Positions 45,059 through 53,429 of a stretch of 64,000 nt of DNA are shown here, piece by piece. The stretch's first letter is position 1. Each line of letters begins with the position of its first letter. Origin of the DNA: Winogradskyella endarachnes. Its GTDB lineage: Bacteria > Bacteroidota > Bacteroidia > Flavobacteriales > Flavobacteriaceae. Where the stretch lies: positions 868,001 to 932,000 of the forward strand of contig NZ_WOWS01000001.1 of NCBI RefSeq assembly GCF_009741275.1. Reading direction: 5' to 3'. The translations under genes were made by a program, and so were the position numbers. Under the pieces are notes generated by a model. It saw nothing but the letters and a program-made list of their open reading frames with translations, did not search any database and was not told the origin of the DNA.

Positions 45059-46663
45059 ATGAGCTGGACACAGTGGTTTATATTTTTACTCGTTATACAA
45101 ATTATACATGGCTTAGGCACATGGAAATTATACGTTAAAGCTGGCAGACAAGCTTGGGAAGCATTTGTACCAATCTACAATGCCGTTATTTTAATGAAAA
45201 TAATATCACGTCCATGGTGGTGGATTATTTTAATGTTTTTACCAATAGTAAATCTTATTATGATTCCGGCCGTATGGGTAGAAACTGCAAGAACTTTCGG
45301 AAAAGATAGTAAAGTAGATGCCCTTTTATGCATTATAACCTTAGGTTTTTATTTGTATTATCTCAATTATATTGCAGATGTTAATTTTATTGAAAACAGA
45401 AAATTATCACCAAAAACAACAGCAGGTGAATGGATAACTTCAATACTCTTTGCTATTGTGGCCGCCACAATTGTGCATACGTACTTCTTTCAACCATTTG
45501 TAATTCCATCATCCTCTTTAGAGAAATCATTGTTAGTTGGTGATTTTTTAATTGTAAGTAAATTACATTATGGCCCAAGAGTACCAATGACAACGGTTGC
45601 TGCACCAATGGTGCATGATACCATTCCTAAATTAAACACCAAATCTTATTTATTTGACGATAAATTTGAAGAGCGTAACACATCTTGGAAAAATATATTC
45701 CAACTTCCTTATTTAAGGTTACCAGGTTTTGAAAGTGTAGAACGTAATGACATTGTGGTTTTTAACCAACCAGCCGATACGTTATTAGATATGAATGACT
45801 TTAACCCTGATCGTAACTACTACAAGCCAATTGACAAGAAAACAAATCTTGTAAAACGTTGTGTGGGTATTCCTGGTGATACTTTAGAAATAAGAAATGG
45901 TTATGTATTTATTAATGGAAAGCAAAACAAACTCCCACCAAGAGCTCATATTCAATTTTCTTATGAAATTTCATTTAAGCGTCAATTACAACCCGCTAGA
46001 ATTTTTGATATTTTAAAAAAATATGATATAACAGATGGTTTAGGGTATGGTAATACAGAAGGAACTTACAGAATACCTGCTGCAACAAAAGAAGCTATAG
46101 CTAAATTAAAATCACATCCAGAAGTAGCTAATATTTCACCTCTAAAGACAGAGAAAGGTGTAGATGGAAATCTTTTCCCTAGAGACCCTAATTACAAGTG
46201 GAATACAGATAATTTTGGACCTATGTGGATACCAAAAGCTGGGGCAACAATACAACTTAGTACTGATAATATTTCTATATACAAACGTGCAATTTCAGAA
46301 TATGAAGGTCATAAAGTTGTTACAAGAGGAAATCAAATTTTAATTGATGACCAACCTGTAACTTCATATACCTTTAATCAAGATTATTATTGGATGATGG
46401 GAGACAATAGACATAATTCTATTGACAGTAGATATTGGGGATTTGTACCATACAACCACATTTTTGGAAAACCTGTATTTATTTGGATGAGTATTGACGG
46501 TATTTTAGATGGTTCTAACGATGTGCGTATCCGTTGGGATAGAGTGTTTACTACGGTAAGCGGAAGTGGAGAACGCACCTCTTATATTATTCCTTTTATA
46601 ATTATTGTTTTAGGCCTTGTATTTTTTAATAAATGGCGTAAGAAAAAAAAAGCCAAGTCGTAA
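45059..46663 (+). CDS. lepB: Signal peptidase I with N-terminal membrane extension
   Basis: A 534-aa membrane protease that removes signal peptides. About 120 N-terminal residues form a separate multi-helix membrane module (DUF5684-like), followed by the S26 peptidase helix (about 125-145), catalytic S153 in IPSSSLEKSL and general base K266 (NLVKRCVGIPGDTLEI), and box E MGDNRHNSIDSRYWGFVP. Long insertions between the catalytic boxes and a C-terminal membrane helix make it roughly twice the size of typical enzymes; this is usual in Bacteroidota. The residue after the catalytic Ser is Leu rather than the usual Met. Confidence 0.95.
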   Translation: MSWTQWFIFLLVIQIIHGLGTWKLYVKAGRQAWEAFVPIYNAVILMKIISRPWWWIILMFLPIVNLIMIPAVWVETARTFGKDSKVDALLCIITLGFYLYYLNYIADVNFIENRKLSPKTTAGEWITSILFAIVAATIVHTYFFQPFVIPSSSLEKSLLVGDFLIVSKLHYGPRVPMTTVAAPMVHDTIPKLNTKSYLFDDKFEERNTSWKNIFQLPYLRLPGFESVERNDIVVFNQPADTLLDMNDFNPDRNYYKPIDKKTNLVKRCVGIPGDTLEIRNGYVFINGKQNKLPPRAHIQFSYEISFKRQLQPARIFDILKKYDITDGLGYGNTEGTYRIPAATKEAIAKLKSHPEVANISPLKTEKGVDGNLFPRDPNYKWNTDNFGPMWIPKAGATIQLSTDNISIYKRAISEYEGHKVVTRGNQILIDDQPVTSYTFNQDYYWMMGDNRHNSIDSRYWGFVPYNHIFGKPVFIWMSIDGILDGSNDVRIRWDRVFTTVSGSGERTSYIIPFIIIVLGLVFFNKWRKKKKAKS

Positions 46664-46673
46664 TTAGGCTTTT
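46648..46673 (+). terminator. Possible terminator overlapping the lepB stop
   Basis: AAAAGCC and GGCTTTT can pair across a 12-nt loop around the lepB stop codon. The stem is short, so this is tentative. Confidence 0.35.
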
Positions 46674-46687
46674 ATAAAAAAGTCTAA

Positions 46688-47308
46688 ATGGAAGCCGTTA
46701 TTCATCCTACATATTTTCCAAATATTGTACATTTTTGGACTATTGTTAATGCAGATTCAGTTTATTTTGAAGTCTGCGATAATTACCAAAAGCAATCTTT
46801 TAGAAATAGAACAGAAATCTATGGTGCCAATGGCAAACTTGCATTAACTGTGCCTGTAACCTTTTCTCAGAAAAACAGACAACTTTATAAAGATGTAAAA
46901 ATTGCTAACGACGCACAATGGCAAGTACAGCATTTAAAATCTTTACAATCTGCTTATAGCATGTCACCTTTTTTTGAATTCTATATAGATGATTTAATGC
47001 CAATTTTTGAATTAAAGTTTCATTATATATTGGATTTAAATTTAAAGTGTTTTGAACTAATTTCTGATGCAATTCAACTTAATGTAAATCCAATTAATAC
47101 ATCTACATTTGAAAAAAAGCCTATTGGAATAACGGATTTTAGAGCCATAACTAAACGTAATTTTAAGGTAGATTCAATAAAGCCATATACTCAAGTATTT
47201 ACTGAAAAACATGGATTTATACCTAACCTTAGTATCTTAGATGTATTATTTAACGAAGGTCCAAATACGGAGTTGTATTTAAAACAGCAACAGCTATCTT
47301 TAATTTAG
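46688..47308 (+). CDS. WbqC family protein
   Basis: A 206-aa cytoplasmic protein with WbqC family features: IHPTYFPNIVHFWTIVNADSVYFEVCDNYQKQSFRNRTEIYGANGKLALTVPV at the N-terminus. WbqC-like proteins are found in some polysaccharide loci, but the flavobacterial member next to lepB is a housekeeping-linked gene of unknown reaction. It lies 24 bp after lepB. Confidence 0.9.
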   Translation: MEAVIHPTYFPNIVHFWTIVNADSVYFEVCDNYQKQSFRNRTEIYGANGKLALTVPVTFSQKNRQLYKDVKIANDAQWQVQHLKSLQSAYSMSPFFEFYIDDLMPIFELKFHYILDLNLKCFELISDAIQLNVNPINTSTFEKKPIGITDFRAITKRNFKVDSIKPYTQVFTEKHGFIPNLSILDVLFNEGPNTELYLKQQQLSLI

Positions 47309-47313
47309 TTTTT

Positions 47314-47622
47314 ATGCTTCAACCAATAGTACATTACGGTATTCATTTTGGTTTACCTCTGCTTGTAGCACTTCTAATTTATAGAAAAATTTGGATTAAA
47401 GCATACACCATAATGATCTTAGGTATGCTTATAGATTTAGATCATTTATTAGCAAACCCTATGTTTGACCCAAATCGTTGTAGCATCAATTTTCATCCGC
47501 TTCACTCCTACTACGCTATTATTATATATTTAGTATTACTAATTCCAAAACAAACTCGCATATTGGGTCTAGGATTAGTGATCCATATTATTGCAGATAT
47601 TGTAGACTGTAGTTTAATGTAA
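47314..47622 (+). CDS. DUF6122 family membrane protein
   Basis: A 102-aa protein with three hydrophobic segments and conserved His/Asp positions (HYGIHFGLP, IDLDHLLANPMFDPNRCSINFHPLHS, HIIADIVDC), the DUF6122 pattern. The His/Asp arrangement resembles metal-dependent membrane hydrolases, but no activity is known. It follows wbqC by 5 bp and converges with the endonuclease/phosphatase-family gene, overlapping it by 9 bp. Confidence 0.87.
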   Translation: MLQPIVHYGIHFGLPLLVALLIYRKIWIKAYTIMILGMLIDLDHLLANPMFDPNRCSINFHPLHSYYAIIIYLVLLIPKQTRILGLGLVIHIIADIVDCSLM

Positions 47623-48636
47623 TTTTAAAGTCGTTTTTATAGGAAAGTGATCCGATAGTTTTACATCGTAAGTTTTAAAACCATTTACAGTAAAATCTTG
47701 ATCTGCAAGAATAAAATCAATACGCATTGGGAAAAATTTAAAATCGAAGGTTCTTCCAAAACCGTTACCGGCTTCTTCAAACGTATCAACCAAATCATCA
47801 CCTTTTATTTTTCTGTAGACATAAGAATAGGCTGTATTATTAAAATCTCCTGTTACAATAGTTTTATAATGGCATTTCTCTTTGTGTGCTAAAAAAAGGG
47901 CCACTTGGTCTTGTTGCATTTTAAACGTAGCACCAACCTGCTTAAATAAATGTCCGGATGTTTCGTTTTTTAGGTTTTCAACATCTGTATTTATACCAGA
48001 AGATTGTAAATGAAACGTATAAATTCTAATGGTATCTTTCTCCTTTACAATATCTGCAAAAATGGCGTTATTAAAGGTATTAGGAAACTCTAAGGAGCCC
48101 GAATTTACAATTGGAAATTTTGAAAAAATAGCTTGTCCGCCTTTAATACCTTTAACATACTTAGCATTAAAACTATCATAACCAACAATCTCTACACGTT
48201 CGCCTCTTGGGTATTCTTGAAGACATAATATATCTGGATTTTCGTCTGCTAATATTTTTACTATATGCTCCTTATCTATTGGTTCTGGCAACCAATTAAA
48301 TTTGTTAAACATTCTAACATTAAAGGACATTACAGAGAAATTGGCATCATCTTCAACCTTTGAAGCTCCAGAAAACTTATACATTGAACTAATATAATTG
48401 TAACCTAGTAGTAATACAACAAGCGATAAAATCATTTGCTTTTTTACACGGAGCAACCAAAATATAAAAAATAACAAATTAGATAAAATAAGTAAAGGTA
48501 CACCTAAACTTAACACAGACAATGTTGCAAAACTTTTAGGTGGAATATAAGGTAAAATGTAAGATATAAGCAGTAGAAATGCCACCAATGAATTGATTAC
48601 AAATACAATTTTACTACCAAATCTCAACCCTTTCAC
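47614..48636 (-). CDS. Membrane-anchored endonuclease/exonuclease/phosphatase family protein
   Basis: A 340-aa protein with two or three N-terminal membrane helices (about 10-80) and a DNase I-like domain: MSFNVRMFN, LCLQEYPRG, TFHLQSSG, VTGDFNNTAYS and LSDHFPI carry the metal-binding and catalytic Asn, Glu, Asp and His. The substrate (phosphodiester, lipid or nucleic acid) is undetermined. The start is GTG at 48636, 7 bp after the second rhomboid gene. Confidence 0.88.
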   Translation of the reverse strand: MKGLRFGSKIVFVINSLVAFLLLISYILPYIPPKSFATLSVLSLGVPLLILSNLLFFIFWLLRVKKQMILSLVVLLLGYNYISSMYKFSGASKVEDDANFSVMSFNVRMFNKFNWLPEPIDKEHIVKILADENPDILCLQEYPRGERVEIVGYDSFNAKYVKGIKGGQAIFSKFPIVNSGSLEFPNTFNNAIFADIVKEKDTIRIYTFHLQSSGINTDVENLKNETSGHLFKQVGATFKMQQDQVALFLAHKEKCHYKTIVTGDFNNTAYSYVYRKIKGDDLVDTFEEAGNGFGRTFDFKFFPMRIDFILADQDFTVNGFKTYDVKLSDHFPIKTTLKLH

Positions 48637-48643
48637 GTCCTTA

Positions 48644-49516
48644 TTATTTACCAGCTTTAAATAAGAATTCTTTTTCTTCTGCAGTTAAACTCTCGTAACC
48701 ACTTTTACTAATTTTATCTAGAATTAAATCTATTTTCTTTTGGTTATTATACTGGTTAAACTCGTCTTTGGTTTTACCAACATACTCTTTTTTCTTGTTG
48801 GTTTTACGATGTACTGTTTTTAACTGAGATTTAGATTTAAAAATACTCATAAAACTGTCCATAGTACGCTCAAAACCAATGCCTATATCAGTACCTTTTA
48901 ATAATTTAGTAGCATAGATGTAACCTAAAAGATAACCGCCAAAATGCGCAACATATCCTCCTTGATTTACGCCTGTTAACAGTCTAAATAAATCTATACC
49001 TACAATAACCAATGCAATATGCTTCCATTTTACATTAAAAGCATTAAACAACCGTATTTCTGTATTTGGAATATAAACCGCTACAAATAATAAAAGTGCA
49101 CTTACACCTGCGGATGCACCAACAAGAACATCATTTTGCCCAATAAATTTAATTGGCAACAGATTTGCCGTTGCTAAGTATGCTAAACCACCACAAATAA
49201 TCCCTAAGAAATAAATATTAAGAATCATTTTAGTACGAAACAAATTCATTGTTACTCTAGATAAATAATACAAGAATAACATATTAAACACCAAATGAAA
49301 TATCCCACTATGTAAAAATCCGTAAGTGATTAAAGACCATGGTTGAAACAAATAATTCATTATACCAGCTGGCAGTTCAAAAAAGGTGAATAAATTGAGG
49401 CGCAACAATGATTTTAAAACCAATCCAACTAAAAACACCAAGATATTAATGGCTATAATTTTACCAAAAACATCTAAATTTTTATACTTAAATTTTAAAT
49501 TATCTATTGTACTCAT
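48644..49516 (-). CDS. Rhomboid family intramembrane serine protease (second copy)
   Basis: A 290-aa membrane protein with six helices, the catalytic Ser136 in GASAG and His191 in YVAHFGGYLLGY, as in rhomboids, plus a soluble basic C-terminal tail (about 215-290). The start is set at ATG 49516, 2 bp after the first rhomboid's stop codon; an earlier start would overlap it. The tail separates it from its neighbour. The substrate is unknown. Confidence 0.92.
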   Translation of the reverse strand: MSTIDNLKFKYKNLDVFGKIIAINILVFLVGLVLKSLLRLNLFTFFELPAGIMNYLFQPWSLITYGFLHSGIFHLVFNMLFLYYLSRVTMNLFRTKMILNIYFLGIICGGLAYLATANLLPIKFIGQNDVLVGASAGVSALLLFVAVYIPNTEIRLFNAFNVKWKHIALVIVGIDLFRLLTGVNQGGYVAHFGGYLLGYIYATKLLKGTDIGIGFERTMDSFMSIFKSKSQLKTVHRKTNKKKEYVGKTKDEFNQYNNQKKIDLILDKISKSGYESLTAEEKEFLFKAGK

Positions 49517-49518
49517 AA

Positions 49519-50280
49519 TTAATTCCAACGGTATTTATCCTTCTCATTTTTTTTCCAGAAATACATTAAAAGAAAACCAGTTAAAGCACCTCCAACGTGA
49601 GCCATATAAGCCGTATTACTAGGACTAAAAAATGATTGACCAGTTAAACCAGAAATTAAATCTAACACTATAATACCAGGTATAAAATACTTAGCTTTAA
49701 TAGGAATTGGCAAAAAAATAAGCATTAATTTATTATCTGGATACAACATCCCGAAAGCCACTAAAATACCCATAATTGCACCTGAAGCACCAACCATTGG
49801 TGAAATATAAGAACCGGCAAAACGTTCTGTATTTTCTATATCACCTAAAACATTAGCCCAATTTTGGCTATATTGATTTGTTGACAACAACTCTATTATA
49901 TTCGTCTCAGAAAAACCAGCATTTACCAACTCGGCTAATCCGGTATTATAAAAATAATATGAAAATGCTATCTGAAGTGTTGCTGCCCCAAACCCTGACA
50001 ATAAATAAAACATTATAAATTTTTTCCAACCAAAAATGCGCTCTACAGCTGTACCAAACATCCATAGAGCAAACATGTTAAAAAAGATATGCATAATATC
50101 TCCATGCATAAACATATGTGTTAATACTTGCCATGGTTGAAACCTTGCATTCTCCGGAAAATACAAAGCAAACCAAGTTGTAAATGGCTCATTATTGTTA
50201 CCAACAGAAACCATTCCTATAAAAACTAAAACATTAATTATTAGTAAATTTTTTACTGCATCTGTCAATTGTCTTCCCAT
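49519..50280 (-). CDS. Rhomboid family intramembrane serine protease (first copy)
   Basis: A 253-aa six-helix rhomboid with the PWQVLTHMFMHGDIMHIFFNM loop-1 region, catalytic Ser166 in VGASGAIMG and His228 in YMAHVGGALTG. It cleaves membrane proteins within the bilayer; the substrate is unknown. It lies 3 bp after mutL and 2 bp before the second rhomboid, so the two proteases are co-expressed with the mismatch repair gene. Confidence 0.95.
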   Translation of the reverse strand: MGRQLTDAVKNLLIINVLVFIGMVSVGNNNEPFTTWFALYFPENARFQPWQVLTHMFMHGDIMHIFFNMFALWMFGTAVERIFGWKKFIMFYLLSGFGAATLQIAFSYYFYNTGLAELVNAGFSETNIIELLSTNQYSQNWANVLGDIENTERFAGSYISPMVGASGAIMGILVAFGMLYPDNKLMLIFLPIPIKAKYFIPGIIVLDLISGLTGQSFFSPSNTAYMAHVGGALTGFLLMYFWKKNEKDKYRWN

Positions 50281-50283
50281 ACT

Positions 50284-52152
50284 CTACATAAATTTTTTCT
50301 CAATATCATCAACTGCCATGGTAATAAACGTAGGTCTATTAGTTGGTGATACATTAGGTTCCTTACAGGCAAATAAGCTATTTACTATATGTTCTTGCTC
50401 TGTACTATTTAAAGATTGCCCATTTTTTATGGCTAAACTTTTAGCCATAGATTTTGCTAATAAATCTGCTGCACTAAAATTAGTATCTGGCACATCATTT
50501 TCTACATCGCTTATTAACTGCTCTAAAATAATAGACACCTCACTTTCTGGTACACCAACTGGTACACCTGTAATTGTAATTTCTTTTGTGCTTAATTCTG
50601 AAAACACAAAACCTGTATGTTCTAAATTGGTTTTTAAATCCTGAATTATTTTTGTCTCACTAGGTGTATAATGTAACTGTAACGGAAATAATAACTGCTG
50701 ACTCGTAGCTTCTTGTATTGTTATATGTTTTAGAAAACTTTCGTACAAAATGCGCTGATGTGCTCTGTTTTGATCTATAACTAACATACCAGATTTAATG
50801 GTACTTACAATATATTTCTGTTGTAACTGAAAGGTTGTTTTTGCGGTTTCTATTGTTGAATCGTTAAATATAGATTCGTTTTTAGTTGCACTTTCAAACG
50901 TTACTTCACTAAAATCAGATGGCGAATTATTACTTTTAGATTCTAAACCAACGTACAAACTTTCCCAAGCTGGTGTTGGTTTAGATTTATATTCGTTATT
51001 ATAATTTGAAGTTTTAGGACTACTATTTTTAGAAGAAGAATCATCTGCAAATGGGTTAAAACTGCGATCTACCTCAATAGCTGGTGCTGCTGCAGTTTTA
51101 TCTTTATAATTATATGGTGTATTAAAACTACTTTGCTGTTCAAAATCTAAAATTGGAGCGATATTAAATTGCCCTAAACTATGCTTCACCGCTGCACGTA
51201 AAATAGCATAAAGCGTATGCTCATCATCAAATTTTATTTCGGTTTTTGTAGGATGAATATTAATATCTATAGACTTTGGATCTACCATAAGATTTAAAAA
51301 ATAACTGGGATGATAACCATCTTTTAGCAAACCTTCAAAAGCAGATTTTATAGCATGATTTAAATATGGGCTTTTTATAAATCTCTGATTAACAAAAAAA
51401 TATTGCTCTGACTTTGTCTTTTTAGAAAATTCGGGTTTACCAACAAAACCTGATATTTTTAATACTTCTGTTTCTTCTTCAACAGGTACTAATTTTTCAT
51501 TGGTTTTTGTTCCAAATATATGCACCACACGTTGTCTGTAATTCTCTTGTGGCACATTAAATAATTCACTTCCGTTATGATAAAATGCAAATGCTATATT
51601 TGGATGCGCTAGAGCCACACGATGAAACTCATCAGTAATATGTCTTAATTCTACCGTATCTGACTTTAAAAAATTACGTCTTGCAGGAATATTAAAAAAT
51701 AAATGTTTCACCGACACCGAAGTACCAGTAGGAGTTACAGAAACTTCTTGAGATTTTACATCGCTTCCTTCTATAACTATTACCGTTCCTAAATCATCAG
51801 CAACTTGTTTAGTTTTTAATTCAACATGCGCAATAGCAGCAATACTTGCTAAAGCTTCACCTCTGAACCCTTTTGTATTAAGTTGAAATAAATCTTCTGC
51901 AGCTCTAATTTTTGATGTGGCATGACGCTCAAAACTTAAGCGAGCGTCTGTAACACTCATTCCTTTACCATTATCAATAACTTGTACTAGCGTTTTACCA
52001 GCATCTTTAATAATTAATTTTATCTCAGTAGCATTGGCATCAATGGCATTTTCCAAGAGTTCCTTTACTACGGAAGCAGGACGTTGAACGACCTCACCTG
52101 CTGCAATTTGGTTAGCAACATGATCTGGTAAAAGTTGAATAATATCTGACAT
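50284..52152 (-). CDS. mutL: DNA mismatch repair protein MutL
   Basis: A 622-aa protein with a GHKL ATPase N-terminus (IAAGEVVQRPASVVKELLENAIDAN, VIDNGKGM, HATSKI, TKGFRGEALASI), a Ser/Asn-rich linker (about 365-435) and a C-terminal dimer domain. The endonuclease motif position reads D460-QNRAHQRILYE471, which departs from the DQHAxxExxxxE consensus, so the nuclease activity is uncertain. It couples mismatch recognition by MutS to repair. The upstream stop codon overlaps its ATG. Confidence 0.96.
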   Translation of the reverse strand: MSDIIQLLPDHVANQIAAGEVVQRPASVVKELLENAIDANATEIKLIIKDAGKTLVQVIDNGKGMSVTDARLSFERHATSKIRAAEDLFQLNTKGFRGEALASIAAIAHVELKTKQVADDLGTVIVIEGSDVKSQEVSVTPTGTSVSVKHLFFNIPARRNFLKSDTVELRHITDEFHRVALAHPNIAFAFYHNGSELFNVPQENYRQRVVHIFGTKTNEKLVPVEEETEVLKISGFVGKPEFSKKTKSEQYFFVNQRFIKSPYLNHAIKSAFEGLLKDGYHPSYFLNLMVDPKSIDINIHPTKTEIKFDDEHTLYAILRAAVKHSLGQFNIAPILDFEQQSSFNTPYNYKDKTAAAPAIEVDRSFNPFADDSSSKNSSPKTSNYNNEYKSKPTPAWESLYVGLESKSNNSPSDFSEVTFESATKNESIFNDSTIETAKTTFQLQQKYIVSTIKSGMLVIDQNRAHQRILYESFLKHITIQEATSQQLLFPLQLHYTPSETKIIQDLKTNLEHTGFVFSELSTKEITITGVPVGVPESEVSIILEQLISDVENDVPDTNFSAADLLAKSMAKSLAIKNGQSLNSTEQEHIVNSLFACKEPNVSPTNRPTFITMAVDDIEKKFM

Positions 52153-52430
52153 TAGCTATTTGGGAGAAAAATAGAGAGATCAAAACCTATTAAAAACAAA
52201 AACAAAAAAACTAAAATGCCAACAATAATAAGAACACGTCTATTAACGCTTTTATCATTGTTATGTTTATAATCATTTACAGCAGCATTAAATTTACCTT
52301 TTAATCCTTTTGCAGGATCTATGGTAGTTCTATAATCATCAAATTTATGTTTAAGCTCAAAACCATCTCCTTTATAATAACGAGGTTGATAATTATATTT
52401 TTTATTTTTTTTTAATTTCATTAATCCCAT
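52152..52430 (-). CDS. Small membrane protein upstream of mutL (92 aa)
   Basis: A basic protein with N-terminal KLKKNKKYNYQPRYYKGDG and one C-terminal membrane helix (about 65-90). The N-terminal motif resembles that of the next protein upstream (RKNKRFNYKSR), so the two may be related. Function unknown. Its stop codon overlaps the mutL start. Confidence 0.75.
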   Translation of the reverse strand: MGLMKLKKNKKYNYQPRYYKGDGFELKHKFDDYRTTIDPAKGLKGKFNAAVNDYKHNNDKSVNRRVLIIVGILVFLFLFLIGFDLSIFLPNS

Positions 52431-52437
52431 AGTATCC

Positions 52438-52653
52438 CTATTTTATATATCCTTCTAGAATATAAAGTAAAACAAAAAGTGAAACTAACATTACGATTAA
52501 AAGCGGTAATGAGGTAAAAACATTTCCACGTTTCTTATCATTTCCTTTTAGCTCATTCCATTGAGTTTCGAAGTCGGCTTTCGACTTTTTTTCTTCGGAA
52601 TCCTGAAGTCTTGATTTATAATTAAAGCGCTTATTTTTTCTTTGTTGAAACAA
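52438..52653 (-). CDS. Small membrane protein (71 aa), first gene of mutL operon
   Basis: A basic protein with N-terminal FQQRKNKRFNYKSRL, an acidic stretch and one C-terminal membrane helix (about 47-68). The only usable start is TTG at 52653, because an in-frame stop lies upstream and there is no earlier ATG. A TACTTTTG promoter element 30 bases upstream supports this start. It shares its N-terminal motif with the next protein; function unknown. Confidence 0.7.
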   Translation of the reverse strand: MFQQRKNKRFNYKSRLQDSEEKKSKADFETQWNELKGNDKKRGNVFTSLPLLIVMLVSLFVLLYILEGYIK

Positions 52654-52682
52654 ATGATTTGTAAATTACAATAGATTAATCT

Positions 52683-52690
52683 CAAAAGTA
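52683..52690 (-). promoter_or_regulatory. -7 element of the mutL-rhomboid operon promoter
   Basis: TACTTTTG (minus strand), 29 bases before the TTG start at 52653. Confidence 0.5.
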
Positions 52691-52752
52691 CTGAAAATAC
52701 AAGGAATTAACCCTTAAGGATTCCTTAAAATTATTAACAAAAAGAATGCCAG

Positions 52753-52787
52753 AGTTAGTAGTTAGTAATTGGTAGTTGGTAGTTGGT
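52753..52787. repeat. Heptanucleotide repeat, unit RTTRGTA
   Basis: Five consecutive 7-bp units: AGTTAGT, AGTTAGT, AATTGGT, AGTTGGT, AGTTGGT. It lies in the same 266-bp gap as the perfect (ACTGAAG)7 array 66 bp to its right. Confidence 0.88.
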
Positions 52788-52853
52788 AAAAATAAATTTT
52801 ATTGGAAACATAAACTTTACTTAATTCTTTTTATTGAAAAACCTAGACCAAGA

Positions 52854-52902
52854 ACTGAAGACTGAAGACTGAAGACTGAAGACTGAAGACTGAAGACTGA
52901 AG
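52854..52902. repeat. Perfect heptanucleotide repeat (ACTGAAG)7
   Basis: Seven exact tandem copies of ACTGAAG plus a partial eighth, ending 17 bp downstream of the ribH stop codon. Because all copies are identical the array is probably young or actively maintained and is a good length-polymorphism marker. Confidence 0.95.
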
Positions 52903-52919
52903 ACTATAAAATAAAAAAA

Positions 52920-53426
52920 CTACAACGACTGCTTGCGCAACTCTGCCATTTTAATTGCAGCTATAGCAGCTTCTGTACCTTTGTTACCATGCTTTCCGCC
53001 AGAACGGTCAATGGATTGTTGCATATTATTATCGGTAAGCACACAGAATATAACCGGAATATCACCTTTAAGATTTAAGTCTTTTATACCTTGAGTAACG
53101 CCTTCACATACAAAATCGAAATGTTTTGTTTCCCCTTGTATTACACAACCTATTACAATAATAGCATCTAGCATACCAGAGTCTGCATATATACTTTTAC
53201 TCATGCGTGCGGCACCGTAAGTTAACTCAAACGTTCCCGGAACATTCCACCGTACAATGTTTTCTTTAACAGCACCACAATCTATAAGTGCATCAAAAGC
53301 ACCTTGCCAAAGACCTTCGGTAATTTTATCATTCCATTCTGAAACAACAATCCCAAACCGAAAATCTTTCGCGTTTGGGATTGTAGCTTTATCGTAATTT
53401 GATAAATTATGATTTGCAGTTGCCAT
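52920..53426 (-). CDS. ribH: 6,7-dimethyl-8-ribityllumazine synthase
   Basis: A 168-aa enzyme of riboflavin synthesis, joining 5-amino-6-ribitylamino-uracil with dihydroxybutanone phosphate. Signatures are GIVVSEWN, VPGTFELTYGA, IVIGCVIQGETKHFDFVCEGVTQGI and the HGNKGTEAA tail. The length is typical. It follows the TPR gene by 3 bp; no FMN riboswitch is present. Confidence 0.97.
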   Translation of the reverse strand: MATANHNLSNYDKATIPNAKDFRFGIVVSEWNDKITEGLWQGAFDALIDCGAVKENIVRWNVPGTFELTYGAARMSKSIYADSGMLDAIIVIGCVIQGETKHFDFVCEGVTQGIKDLNLKGDIPVIFCVLTDNNMQQSIDRSGGKHGNKGTEAAIAAIKMAELRKQSL

Positions 53427-53429
53427 ATA

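Noticed and set aside
52854-52902. Regular repeat array that could be taken for a CRISPR
   Set aside because: Units are 7 bp, directly adjacent, with no spacers, no dyad symmetry and no cas genes in the window.
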